Shown here piece after piece: positions 19,187-31,261 of a DNA stretch of 64,000 nucleotides. Within the stretch, counting starts at the first letter, position 1. The number at the start of each line of letters is the position of its first letter. The translations under genes were made by a program, and so were the position numbers. The notes beneath the pieces are model-generated. The model was not told where the DNA came from and did not search any database. It worked only from the letters and a program-made list of their open reading frames with translations. The stretch comes from Microbacteriaceae bacterium (GTDB taxonomy: Bacteria; Actinomycetota; Actinomycetes; Actinomycetales; Microbacteriaceae), in NCBI GenBank assembly GCA_014377425.1, contig JACMPQ010000098.1, positions 1 to 64,000 on the forward strand, in the 5' to 3' direction.

Positions 19187-21766
19187 GTGAAGGCCATTCG
19201 TCGATTTACCGTCCGAACCGTGCTCCCAGGAACCCTAGCGGGGCTGGAAGAATTGGCAACCAATTTGCGTTGGTCGTGGCACGAACCGACCCGTCAGCTG
19301 TTCGCCGACCTGTCTCCTGAGCTGTGGCGGAAAAGCGGCCACGACCCGATCGGACTCCTCGGTGAGGTCGAGCTGTCCCGGCTCACCGAGCTGTCGCTCG
19401 ATGAGGGCTATGTGTCGCGCGTCAACGCCGAGTTGGCGGCCCTGCACTCCTACCTCACCGAACCGCGCTGGTATCAGGGTCTTGAGGGGGATCGCCCCGC
19501 CTCGATCGGCTACTTTTCGCCCGAATTCGGAATCGCGGCGGCACTGCCGCAGTATTCCGGCGGCCTCGGCATCCTCGCCGGTGACCACCTCAAAAGCGCC
19601 TCCGACCTCGGGGTGCCAATCATTGGCGTCGGCCTCTTCTATCGCGCCGGCTATTTCGCGCAGGCAATCTCCTCCGACGGGTGGCAGCAGGAAAGCTACC
19701 CGGTGCTGGACCCGGATGGCCTACCGCTGCGGGTACTGCGCTACCCCGACGGCACCGCAGCCCAGGTTGCATTGGCCCTACCGGGCGGTCGCGCACTGCA
19801 CGCCCGCATCTGGCAGGTTGCAGTCGGTCGCATCCGATTGCTGCTGCTCGACACCGATATCCCCGAAAACGATGACGACCTGCGATCGGTTACCGACCGA
19901 CTCTACGGCGGCGGCGGGGAGCACCGCCTGCTGCAGGAGTTGTTGCTCGGAATCGGCGGGGTGCGCGCCATTAAGCTCCTCACCGAACTCACCGATGTCC
20001 AGGCGCCCAGCGTTTTTCACACCAACGAGGGTCACGCCGGTTTTCTCGGACTCGAGCGAATCAGCGACCTCGTCGGGGGTGGGTTGGGGTTCTACGAAGC
20101 GCTTCAGGTGGTTCGAGCCGGAACGGTCTTCACTACCCACACGCCGGTACCGGCCGGCATCGACCGCTTCGATGCAGCCCTCATCCACCAGTATTTCTCC
20201 ACCGGACTCCTGCCGGGAGTTACCGTCGACGAGGTACAGAGCCTCGGTGCGGAAAACTATCAGGGCGGCACCCCCGGCACCTTTAACATGGCGGTGATGG
20301 GGCTGCGGCTCGGCCAGCACGCCAACGGGGTGAGTCAACTCCACGGTGAAGTGAGCCGCGGAATGTTCGGACAGCTTTGGCCCGGCTTTGATTCCGCCGA
20401 CGTGCCGATCACCTCGGTGACTAACGGTGTGCACGCGCCCACCTGGACCGACCCGGCACTTCGAACACTCGCCGCGAACAAGCTCGGCACGACCGACACC
20501 ACCCAGTGCGACTGGAACAGCGACGCAATCAGCGACCGCGACCTCTGGATCGTGCGCAACGACATGCGTGCGCAATTGGTGGGCGACGCCCGCCGTCGGG
20601 TGGCGGCGGCGCTTGCCGACCAAAACCCGGGGCTTCTCACCCCGGCCTGGGTTTCGGAACTGCTCGACCCGAACGTCTTGACGATCGGCTTTGCCCGCCG
20701 CGTACCCACCTACAAGCGACTCACCCTGATGCTGCACGATGAGGCGCGACTGCGCTCGTTGCTGCTCTCAACCACCCAGCCCGTGCAGATCGTGATCGCC
20801 GGCAAGTCGCATCCGGCCGACGACGAAGGCAAACGGCTGATCCAGAAGCTCGTGAACTTCGCCTCCGCCCCGGAGCTTCGCACCAAGATCGTCTTTTTGG
20901 AAAACTACGACATAGCGATGGCTCAGCTGCTCTACCCGGGAACGGATATTTGGCTGAACAACCCGCTGCGACCGCTGGAAGCCTGCGGCACCTCCGGCAT
21001 GAAGGCGGCGCTGAACGGCTCGCTCAACCTGTCGATTCTCGATGGCTGGTGGGCTGAGTTCTACGACGAAGAAAACGGGTGGGCGATTCCGAGCGCGGAT
21101 GCTGCCGGGGATGCCGCCGAGCGAGACCAGCTCGAAGCCGACGCGCTCTACGACCTGATCGAGTACCAAATCGCCCCGCGCTTTTACGCCCGCGGCGATG
21201 ACGGCGTGCCCACCCGCTGGGTGCAAAACATCCGGCACACGCTCTCCACCCTGTCGCCGCTGCTCTCGGCCGATCGGATGGTGAAAGAGTACGTACACCG
21301 GCTCTACCTGCCCGCCGCCCGCGGTGCCGCGGTCATTCGCGCCAACGCGTTTGCCGGCGCGCGGGAACTTGCCAGCTGGAAACTGCGCGTTTACGCGGCG
21401 TGGCCTGCGGTGTCGGTTACCCACGTGGAATCCGGGGGCGTTGACACCGTGCCGCAGGTGGGCGATGTGCTGCACGTGCGCGCACAGGTGAACCTCGGCG
21501 CGCTCAGTGCCAGCGACGTTGCAGTGGAGGTCGTCTACGGTCGAGCCGGCGGCGGCGACATTTTGGAGCGGGTGGAGCGCGTCGCGCTGAGTGCCGAGGT
21601 GCCTGGTGACGCCGGGAGCGGCAGCGGTGAGGGTGCGCCCACGAACTACCGCGGAACGGTGCCGCTGGATCGGGCGGGCAGCTTCGGGTACAACGTGCGG
21701 GTGGTGCCGAGTCATCCGCTGCTGGCAAGTTCGGCTGAACTCGGACTGGTGGCGGTCGCCAGCTAG
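19187..21766 (+). CDS. glgP: Alpha-glucan (maltodextrin/glycogen) phosphorylase
   Basis: GTG start 19187, MKAIRRFTVRTVLPGTLAGLEELATNLRWSWHEPTRQLF; IGYFSPEFGI; VFHTNEGHAGFLGLERI; PLEACGTSGMKAALNGSLNLSILDGWW. Confidence 0.95.
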   Translation: MKAIRRFTVRTVLPGTLAGLEELATNLRWSWHEPTRQLFADLSPELWRKSGHDPIGLLGEVELSRLTELSLDEGYVSRVNAELAALHSYLTEPRWYQGLEGDRPASIGYFSPEFGIAAALPQYSGGLGILAGDHLKSASDLGVPIIGVGLFYRAGYFAQAISSDGWQQESYPVLDPDGLPLRVLRYPDGTAAQVALALPGGRALHARIWQVAVGRIRLLLLDTDIPENDDDLRSVTDRLYGGGGEHRLLQELLLGIGGVRAIKLLTELTDVQAPSVFHTNEGHAGFLGLERISDLVGGGLGFYEALQVVRAGTVFTTHTPVPAGIDRFDAALIHQYFSTGLLPGVTVDEVQSLGAENYQGGTPGTFNMAVMGLRLGQHANGVSQLHGEVSRGMFGQLWPGFDSADVPITSVTNGVHAPTWTDPALRTLAANKLGTTDTTQCDWNSDAISDRDLWIVRNDMRAQLVGDARRRVAAALADQNPGLLTPAWVSELLDPNVLTIGFARRVPTYKRLTLMLHDEARLRSLLLSTTQPVQIVIAGKSHPADDEGKRLIQKLVNFASAPELRTKIVFLENYDIAMAQLLYPGTDIWLNNPLRPLEACGTSGMKAALNGSLNLSILDGWWAEFYDEENGWAIPSADAAGDAAERDQLEADALYDLIEYQIAPRFYARGDDGVPTRWVQNIRHTLSTLSPLLSADRMVKEYVHRLYLPAARGAAVIRANAFAGARELASWKLRVYAAWPAVSVTHVESGGVDTVPQVGDVLHVRAQVNLGALSASDVAVEVVYGRAGGGDILERVERVALSAEVPGDAGSGSGEGAPTNYRGTVPLDRAGSFGYNVRVVPSHPLLASSAELGLVAVAS

Positions 21767-23877
21767 GTTGCCGGGGGCACCTCCGGGGTCGTTTCCGGCG
21801 GCGTTCCCGGTTGCAGAATTGTTACCGGCGGCGCTACGGCGTGGCCCACCGCGCGGAAGAGCTGCATCGAGGTTGCCGACACCGCGTGCTCACTTCCCGG
21901 TGCAAACTCGGTGGTTGCGGCGTTGTCGTCGGCGCTGTCCCAGAGCAAAAGGTAGGCGGTGACCCCCGGATGCCGCGGCAGCGTCACCGTGGTGTTCCGC
22001 TCCCGTGCGTGCACGATTAGCAGGGTGCGGTTGAACGCCTCGAATTCGGGGGTGGAGGCGGCGAGGTACTGCAGCGTGCGCGAGGACGGGGAATCCCAGT
22101 TCTCGATGGACATGAATTGGCCCTCGGCGTTGTACCAGTCCATTTGGGTGGCGGAGGGGGTGCGTCCGCTGTTGTGGCCGAAACGCACCGGGCGAAGCGC
22201 CGGATTTTCTCGCCGGAGGGTGAGGAGCTTTACGGTGACCGCCTGGAGCTCGCTCTGCCAGCTTTCCCGCTGCCACGACAGCCAGTTGAGGTCGCTGTCG
22301 TGGCAGTACGGGTTGTTGTTGCCGCGCTGACTGCGGCCGAATTCATCCCCGGCGGTGATCATCGGGATTCCGGCCGAGAGCAGCAGGGTGCCCAGCAGGT
22401 TGCGCATGGTGCGCCTGCGGGTGGCCAGAATTGCAGGGTCCACGGTCGGGCCCTCCACCCCGAAGTTATAGGAGTGATTGTTGTCGGTGCCGTCGCTGTT
22501 GCTTTCGCCGTTTCCTAGGTTGTGCTTTTGGTTATAGGCGGTGAGATCTGCCACGGTGAAACCGTCGTGCGCGGTGATGAAGTTGACCGACGCCAGCGGG
22601 CCGCGCTCGTGCGAAAACACGTGGCCACTTCCGGCCAGTCGCCGCGCCATTCCGCCGATGCCCTGCGAGGCCGTTCCGCGGGCGCGTTCGGTGGCGATAT
22701 CGGTGAGCCAAAAGTCGCGCATGCGGTCGCGGTAGCCGTCATTCCACTCCGCCCAGCCGGTCGGGAAATTTCCCACCTGCCAGCCGCCCATGCCCACATC
22801 CCACGGTTCGGCGATCATTTTCACGCCCTGCAGCCGCGGGTCAGTAATGATGGTGGTCAACAGCGGATTGGCCGGGTCGAAAATGGCGCTGTCGTTGCGA
22901 CCGAGCGCCGGGGCGAGGTCGAAGCGAAAGCCATCGATCTGGAGGTCGTTTGCCCAGTAGCGCAGGGAGTCGAGCACGAGGCGCTGGGCGGCGGGCCGGG
23001 AAAAGTTGACGGTGTTGCCACAACCGGTGACATCGATGTAGTCACCGTCGGCCATCTGGCGGTAGTAGTTGGCGTTGTCGATCCCACGCAGGCTCGATGT
23101 CGGCCCGGTGGTCCCCTCCTCGGCCGTGTGGTTGTAGACCACGTCGAGAATCACCTCGAGGCCCGCGGCATGCAGGTTCTTGACCATCGTCTTAAACTCG
23201 CGGAGCACCGCACCGGTACCGCCGAATTGCGCGTCGCGTGAGGCGTAGGCGGCGTGCGGGGTAAAAAAGTTGAGCGTGTTATAGCCCCAGTAGTTGCGCT
23301 GTCCCTGTGTGATCAGCCGTTCCTCACTGATGAACTGATGCACCGGCAAAAGCTCGACCGCGGTGACGCCGAGACCCAGAAGGTACGCGATGGTACTCGG
23401 ATGACCGATGCCCGCATAGGTTCCGCGAAGGGCTTCCGGAATCTCGGGGTTGAGTTTGGTGAGCCCCTTGGCGTGGGCCTCATAGATCACGGTGTGGTCG
23501 CGGGCGGTTCCCGGTTTTCTGACGCCCTCCCAGTCGAAGCTGTCGTCTTGCACATAGGAGCGCCAGCCACCGGAGGGCGTTCGGGCGAGCCCGCGGGCGT
23601 AGGGGTCGATCAGGTGCATGCTCGGGTCGAATGCGTCGTTTGGTCCGTTCGGCCCAGTGACGCGCAGGGAGTATCGGGTGCCGGGAACCAGCTTCGGCGA
23701 GCGCCCGCTCCACACATCGTGGGAGTCGCGAACCAGGGGGATCGACTCGGTCACCCAGTCGGCGTCGGTCTCATCAAACAGGCATAGTTCGATCGCGGTC
23801 GCACTCTGTGACCAGACCCGGATGACGCCGGTGGCGCCGCTCACGCCGAGGGTGCGAAGGAAATCGGTCTCAGGCAT
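21763..23877 (-). CDS. glgX: Glycogen debranching protein GlgX-like (isoamylase family)
   Basis: YEAHAKGLTKLNPEIPEALRGTYAG, ELLPVHQF, YWGYNTLNFFTPHAAYA, DGFRFDLAPALGR, NFITAHDGFTVADLTAYNQKHN. Confidence 0.95.
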   Translation of the reverse strand: MPETDFLRTLGVSGATGVIRVWSQSATAIELCLFDETDADWVTESIPLVRDSHDVWSGRSPKLVPGTRYSLRVTGPNGPNDAFDPSMHLIDPYARGLARTPSGGWRSYVQDDSFDWEGVRKPGTARDHTVIYEAHAKGLTKLNPEIPEALRGTYAGIGHPSTIAYLLGLGVTAVELLPVHQFISEERLITQGQRNYWGYNTLNFFTPHAAYASRDAQFGGTGAVLREFKTMVKNLHAAGLEVILDVVYNHTAEEGTTGPTSSLRGIDNANYYRQMADGDYIDVTGCGNTVNFSRPAAQRLVLDSLRYWANDLQIDGFRFDLAPALGRNDSAIFDPANPLLTTIITDPRLQGVKMIAEPWDVGMGGWQVGNFPTGWAEWNDGYRDRMRDFWLTDIATERARGTASQGIGGMARRLAGSGHVFSHERGPLASVNFITAHDGFTVADLTAYNQKHNLGNGESNSDGTDNNHSYNFGVEGPTVDPAILATRRRTMRNLLGTLLLSAGIPMITAGDEFGRSQRGNNNPYCHDSDLNWLSWQRESWQSELQAVTVKLLTLRRENPALRPVRFGHNSGRTPSATQMDWYNAEGQFMSIENWDSPSSRTLQYLAASTPEFEAFNRTLLIVHARERNTTVTLPRHPGVTAYLLLWDSADDNAATTEFAPGSEHAVSATSMQLFRAVGHAVAPPVTILQPGTPPETTPEVPPAT

Positions 23878-23972
23878 ACGTTCTAGAGTAACTAAGGGGT
23901 TGTCGCGGTATCTGCCCCGGGCCAGGCCACATCGGTCGAGCCGGTGTTGTGAAGTTTGTTTTGGAGTGTGTC

Positions 23973-25127
23973 ATGGCCGTTTATCTCGACCACGCGGCGA
24001 CCACGCCCATGCTGCCGGAAGCTATCACCGCCTACACCGCAGCCCTCACAATCGTGGGCAACCCGTCATCCATTCACAGCCAGGGGCAGAACGCCAAGCG
24101 GCTTCTGGAGGAAGCGCGCGAACAGGTTGCCGCCTCGCTCGGGGCCGAACCGATTGAGGTCATCCTCACCTCCGGTGGCACCGAATCGATCAACCTCGCC
24201 ATCAAGGGCCTGTTCTGGGAACGAAACACCGCGGAGGTCTCGCGCCCCCGAATTCTGGTGCCGCGCGGTGAACATCACGCCACCGTTGACGTCGTCGAGT
24301 GGTTGGAGACCTTCGAGCACGCGGTGATCGACTGGCTGCCGGTGGATGCCGATGGCCGGATTGTTTTGAGCGAATTATCGGCACGCCTCGGACCGGATGT
24401 CGCCCTCGTCACCCTTCTGATCGCCAACAACGAGGTGGGCACCCTCCAACCGGTAGCCGAGGTGGCGGCGCTCGCCGCGGGCCACGGCGTTCCGGTGCAC
24501 GCGGATGCCGTCTCCGCCTACGGCCACGTGCCCATCGACTTTCGCGCCTCGGGGCTGGCGGCACTCAGCGTCTCGGCGCACAAAATCGGCGGACCGCTCG
24601 GCATCGGTGCGCTCCTGGTGGCGCGCACGGCCACGCTCGTGCCCTTGATTCACGGCGGCGGTCAGCAGCGGCAGTTGCGATCGGGTACCCAGGACGCCCC
24701 GGCCGCGATCGCCTTTGGGGTCGCCGCGCGGCATCCGCAGCCCTCGCTCGTGCGCTTACGCGACCGGGTCATTGCCGGGGTGCAGCGGATGGTGCCCACC
24801 GCCGTTTTGCGCGGAGATGCCGTCAACCGGCTCGACAACAACGCGCACTTCACCTTCCCCGGCTGTCAGGGTGACTCGCTGCTCTTTTTGCTCGACAGTG
24901 CCGGAATCTCGGTCAGTACCGGTTCTGCATGCCAGGCCGGGGTGTCGCAGCCCTCCCACGTGCTGCTCGCGATGGGGCTCAGCGAGGATGTTGCGCGCGG
25001 GGCCCTGCGCATCACCGTCGGGCACACCACCACCGACGCCGATGTCGACGCCTTCCTGGCCGCGTTGCCGGCGGCTGTTGCCCGGGCGCAGCGGGCCGGG
25101 TTCGCCGATCGCCGGGTCGGAGAGTGA
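23973..25127 (+). CDS. Cysteine desulfurase (IscS/NifS family)
   Basis: MAVYLDHAATTPMLPEA...NPSSIHSQGQNAKRLLEEAREQ; SVSAHKIGGPLGIGALL; VSTGSACQAGVSQPSHVLLAMGLS. Confidence 0.95.
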   Translation: MAVYLDHAATTPMLPEAITAYTAALTIVGNPSSIHSQGQNAKRLLEEAREQVAASLGAEPIEVILTSGGTESINLAIKGLFWERNTAEVSRPRILVPRGEHHATVDVVEWLETFEHAVIDWLPVDADGRIVLSELSARLGPDVALVTLLIANNEVGTLQPVAEVAALAAGHGVPVHADAVSAYGHVPIDFRASGLAALSVSAHKIGGPLGIGALLVARTATLVPLIHGGGQQRQLRSGTQDAPAAIAFGVAARHPQPSLVRLRDRVIAGVQRMVPTAVLRGDAVNRLDNNAHFTFPGCQGDSLLFLLDSAGISVSTGSACQAGVSQPSHVLLAMGLSEDVARGALRITVGHTTTDADVDAFLAALPAAVARAQRAGFADRRVGE

Positions 25128-25669
25128 GGGCCGGGGCTGCCGGGCGCCTCGCCGTTCTCGCGGCGCTCATTCCTCTTCTAGTTGCCCTCACCGGGTGCAC
25201 CGCCACCGCGGCCCCAGCACCGAGCGCTTCTGTGTCTGGGGAGGCGGCGTCGCAGCTTCTTCCGAACATCTCCACGCCGCTGATACCGGCCGCGGTGCAG
25301 ACCGAAGCCGAGCGACTCGTTGCTCAACTGGTGTCCACCATCCCGGGCACTCAGGTGCGCAACAACGATTCGCATTCGCAGGAGGTCGTGAAGACGATCG
25401 CGCCCGGCGGACACTATTGGGGCGTCATCAGTACCCTGAGTCTCACTTCGACTACGGATGCCGCCGCCACAGCCCGCGCGCTGTCGAAATCGCTTCTCGC
25501 CGCCGGGTGGATCCAACGCGACTCCACCGACACCGCGGCAAACTTTCTCTCTGCCCTCGCCTCGAGCGGGGATCCGAAGACCGCCTGGTTTGTCGTGGTC
25601 GGTGCCGACCTCAGCGTCGTCACGCAGCCGGTGGTCACGGTACAACTGGCGAGCCCGGATTTGCCATAG
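25124..25669 (+). CDS. Putative lipoprotein
   Basis: GTGA overlap with the desulfurase stop; N-terminus VRAGAAGRLAVLAALIPLLVALTGC with lipobox. Confidence 0.7.
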   Translation: MRAGAAGRLAVLAALIPLLVALTGCTATAAPAPSASVSGEAASQLLPNISTPLIPAAVQTEAERLVAQLVSTIPGTQVRNNDSHSQEVVKTIAPGGHYWGVISTLSLTSTTDAAATARALSKSLLAAGWIQRDSTDTAANFLSALASSGDPKTAWFVVVGADLSVVTQPVVTVQLASPDLP

Positions 25670-25735
25670 CGTGCCTGCCGGAGCGTGCCTGCCGGAGCGT
25701 GCCTGCCAGAGCGTGCCTGCCGGAGCGTGCCTGCC
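25668..25735. repeat. 14-bp tandem repeat (agcgtgcctgccgg) x ~5 beginning at the lipoprotein stop codon
   Basis: Five consecutive near-identical 14-mers read directly. Confidence 0.95.
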
Positions 25736-25787
25736 TCGGCTGTCACCCCGGCTCCGTCGCATCCGAGCCCGCGCGTATCCTTGAATC

Positions 25788-26912
25788 ATGAAGGTTCTTG
25801 CAGCTATGAGCGGCGGCGTCGATTCGGCGGTCGCCGCAGCCCGCGCCGTTGAGGCCGGTCACGAGGTCGTCGGGGTGCATCTGGCTCTCAGTCGGATGCC
25901 CGGCACCCTGCGCACCGGCAGTCGCGGCTGCTGCACGATCGAAGACTCGATGGATGCCCAGCGCGCCGCCAACATCATCGGCATTCCTTACTACGTGTGG
26001 GATTTCTCCGAACGCTTTAAGCTCGACGTGGTCGACGATTTCATCGCCGAGTACACCGCCGGGCGCACCCCAAACCCCTGCATGCGCTGCAACGAACGCA
26101 TCAAGTTCGCGGCACTGCTCGAAAAAGCCCTCGACTTGGGCTTTGACGCCGTAGCCACCGGCCACTACGCCACGATTTTGACGGATGCCGACGGCAACCG
26201 AGAGCTCCACCGCGCGGCCGCCTGGGCCAAAGACCAGTCCTACGTGCTGGGTGTGCTCACCGCGCAGCAGCTCGCGCACTCGATGTTTCCGCTCGGGGCC
26301 ACGCCCAGCAAGGCTGAGGTGCGCGCCGAGGCCGCCGCCCGCGGGTTCAGCGTGGCCAACAAGCCGGACTCGCACGACATCTGTTTCATCCCAGACGGCG
26401 ACACCCGCGGCTGGTTGGCGGAGCGGGTGGGAGCCGAGCGCGGCGTCATCCGGGATCTGGACGGTGCGGTCGTCGGCACCCACGAGGGCGCGCACGCCTT
26501 CACGATCGGTCAGCGCAAGGGCCTCTCGCTTGGCGTGCCGGGCGCCGATGGTCGCCCGCGCTTCGTGCTGGAAGTCAAGCCGTCGAGCAATGAGGTCGTT
26601 GTCGGACCGCGCGAGGCGCTGGATCTGGCCGAAATCGCCGGGAGCCGCTTCAGTTGGGCGGGTCTTGCCCCGGAAGATGCCTCGATCCCCATCGACTGCG
26701 AGGTGCAGATCCGCGCGCACGCCGACCCGGTCGCGGCGATCGCCGTCGTGCGTCGCCACGCCACCGAGGATCGCCTGGAGCTGGTGATTCGTCCGACCGT
26801 GCCGCTGAACGGGGTTTCGACCGGCCAGACCGCCGTGGTCTACGTGGGCACGCGCGTGCTTGGCCAGTGCACGATCGACCGCACGGTGAGTGCGGTGGAG
26901 GTCTCCGCGTAA
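25788..26912 (+). CDS. mnmA: tRNA-specific 2-thiouridylase
   Basis: [76 protein letters not shown]. Confidence 0.97.
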   Translation: MKVLAAMSGGVDSAVAAARAVEAGHEVVGVHLALSRMPGTLRTGSRGCCTIEDSMDAQRAANIIGIPYYVWDFSERFKLDVVDDFIAEYTAGRTPNPCMRCNERIKFAALLEKALDLGFDAVATGHYATILTDADGNRELHRAAAWAKDQSYVLGVLTAQQLAHSMFPLGATPSKAEVRAEAAARGFSVANKPDSHDICFIPDGDTRGWLAERVGAERGVIRDLDGAVVGTHEGAHAFTIGQRKGLSLGVPGADGRPRFVLEVKPSSNEVVVGPREALDLAEIAGSRFSWAGLAPEDASIPIDCEVQIRAHADPVAAIAVVRRHATEDRLELVIRPTVPLNGVSTGQTAVVYVGTRVLGQCTIDRTVSAVEVSA

Positions 26913-26969
26913 ATCCCCGCGTAGTGCTTCCCTCGCGAGCGGGGCAGGACCATCAGGGGTCTTGCCTAA

Positions 26970-29411
<2,442 letters not shown>

Positions 29412-29422
29412 CACGGAGTCGC

Positions 29423-29722
29423 ATGTCTGAAATCACGACCGACCAGGTCGCGCATCTCGCGAACCTGGCCAGGATCGCCCTCACCGGCGCAGAGATCGAG
29501 AAACTCACCGGTGAACTCGGCGCGATCGTCGACGCCATCGCCAAGGTGTCGGAGGTGGCGGGGGTGGATGTACCGGCCACGAGTCATCCGATCCCGCTGG
29601 TGAACGTCTTCCGCCCCGACGTAGTCGGCCCCACCCTCACGGCAGCGCAGGCCCTGGCCGGGGCACCTGAGCACGACGGTTCGCGGTTCAAGGTCAGCGC
29701 AATTCTGGGGGAGGAGCAGTAA
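29423..29722 (+). CDS. gatC: Asp-tRNA(Asn)/Glu-tRNA(Gln) amidotransferase subunit C
   Basis: [39 protein letters not shown]. Confidence 0.96.
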   Translation: MSEITTDQVAHLANLARIALTGAEIEKLTGELGAIVDAIAKVSEVAGVDVPATSHPIPLVNVFRPDVVGPTLTAAQALAGAPEHDGSRFKVSAILGEEQ

Positions 29723-31260
29723 TGGAACTCATTCGTCTCACCGCCGCCGAACTCTCGGTCAAGCTCGCGGCCAAGGAGGTGTCGAGCGTCGAGGTCACGA
29801 AAGCCCATCTCGACCGCATTACCGCCGTCGACGGCGACATCCGCGCCTTCCTGCACATTTCCACTGCAGCGCTTTCTACCGCAGCGGATGTCGACACCCG
29901 GCGACTCGCCGGCCAGAAACTTGGCCCGCTCGCCGGAGTGCCGATCGCGATCAAGGACGTGCTCTGCACGATCGACATGCCCTCCACCGCGGGCTCCCGC
30001 ATGCTCGAGGGCTGGATACCGCCCTATGACGCTACCGTCGTTCGAAAACTGCGCGAGGCGCACCTTATCCCGCTCGGCAAGACCAACATGGACGAGTTCG
30101 CCATGGGTTCGTCCACCGAGCACTCCGCGTTCGGCCCCACCCACAACCCCTGGGATCTGGAGCGAATCCCGGGCGGTTCCGGTGGCGGATCGGCTGCGGC
30201 CGTTGCCGCCTTCGAGGCTCCGCTCGCGCTCGGCTCCGACACCGGTGGCTCGATTCGCCAGCCCGCGGCCGTCACCGGTTCGGTCGGCGTGAAACCCACC
30301 TACGGCGGGGTCTCTCGCTACGGGGCGATAGCTCTCGCCTCCTCTCTCGACCAAGTCGGCCCGGTCAGCCGCACGGTGCTGGATGCCGCGCTGTTGCACG
30401 ACGTGATCGGTGGGCACGACCCGCGCGACTCCACCTCGCTCACCGACGTGTGGCCGAGCTTCGCCGCCGCCGCTCGCGCCGGGGCTGCTTCCCGATCACT
30501 GAAGGGCGTGCGCGTCGGGGTAGTCAAGGAGCTAAACGGCGACGGCTTCCAGGCCGGGGTCACCCAGCGTTTCACCGAATCCCTCGAGCTGATGGCTGCC
30601 GCCGGGGCCGAGATCGTGGAGGTGTCGGCGCCGAATTTCGAGTACGCGATCGCCGCCTACTACCTGATTCTTCCTGCCGAGGCATCCAGCAATCTCGCCA
30701 AGTTCGACTCCGTGCGCTTCGGCCTGCGGGTGAATCCGGCGGGCGGCGGAACGGTCGAAGAGGTGATGGCGGCCACCCGTCAAGCCGGCTTCGGCGACGA
30801 GGTGAAGCGCCGGGTCATCCTCGGCACCTATGCCCTGAGCGCCGGACACTACGACGCCTACTACGGAAGCGCGCAAAAAGTGCGCACCCTCATCCAGCGG
30901 GACTTCGCCGCCGCCTTCGAGCGGGTGGATGTCCTGGTGAGCCCGTCGGCTCCGACCACCGCGTTCAAGCTCGGCGAGAAGCTGGCCGACCCGCTGGCGA
31001 TGTACCTCAACGACATCACCACGATCCCGGCGAACCTCGCGGGAGTGCCCGGCATGGGTCTGCCGATGGGGCTCGCCCCCGAAGACGGCTTGCCCACCGG
31101 CATGCAGATCATGGCCCCGGCGCGGGAAGATGCCCGGCTCTACACGGTCGGTGCGGTGCTGGAAGCACTGCTCGAAGACCGCTGGGGTCATACCCTGCTC
31201 AGCCGGGCACCGGCGCTGGAACCCACCGAGATGACCGCGGCAACCGAGGGAGCTGTCTGA
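29722..31260 (+). CDS. gatA: Asp-tRNA(Asn)/Glu-tRNA(Gln) amidotransferase subunit A
   Basis: [56 protein letters not shown] amidase signature. Confidence 0.98.
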   Translation: MELIRLTAAELSVKLAAKEVSSVEVTKAHLDRITAVDGDIRAFLHISTAALSTAADVDTRRLAGQKLGPLAGVPIAIKDVLCTIDMPSTAGSRMLEGWIPPYDATVVRKLREAHLIPLGKTNMDEFAMGSSTEHSAFGPTHNPWDLERIPGGSGGGSAAAVAAFEAPLALGSDTGGSIRQPAAVTGSVGVKPTYGGVSRYGAIALASSLDQVGPVSRTVLDAALLHDVIGGHDPRDSTSLTDVWPSFAAAARAGAASRSLKGVRVGVVKELNGDGFQAGVTQRFTESLELMAAAGAEIVEVSAPNFEYAIAAYYLILPAEASSNLAKFDSVRFGLRVNPAGGGTVEEVMAATRQAGFGDEVKRRVILGTYALSAGHYDAYYGSAQKVRTLIQRDFAAAFERVDVLVSPSAPTTAFKLGEKLADPLAMYLNDITTIPANLAGVPGMGLPMGLAPEDGLPTGMQIMAPAREDARLYTVGAVLEALLEDRWGHTLLSRAPALEPTEMTAATEGAV

Positions 31261-31261
31261 G

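Noticed and set aside
20768-21715. 315-aa minus-strand ORF opposite glgP
   Set aside because: Fully antisense to conserved glgP; no motif.
25668-25735. 14-bp repeats as a CRISPR array
   Set aside because: Units are contiguous without spacers and no cas genes are present; same applies to the other tandem arrays.
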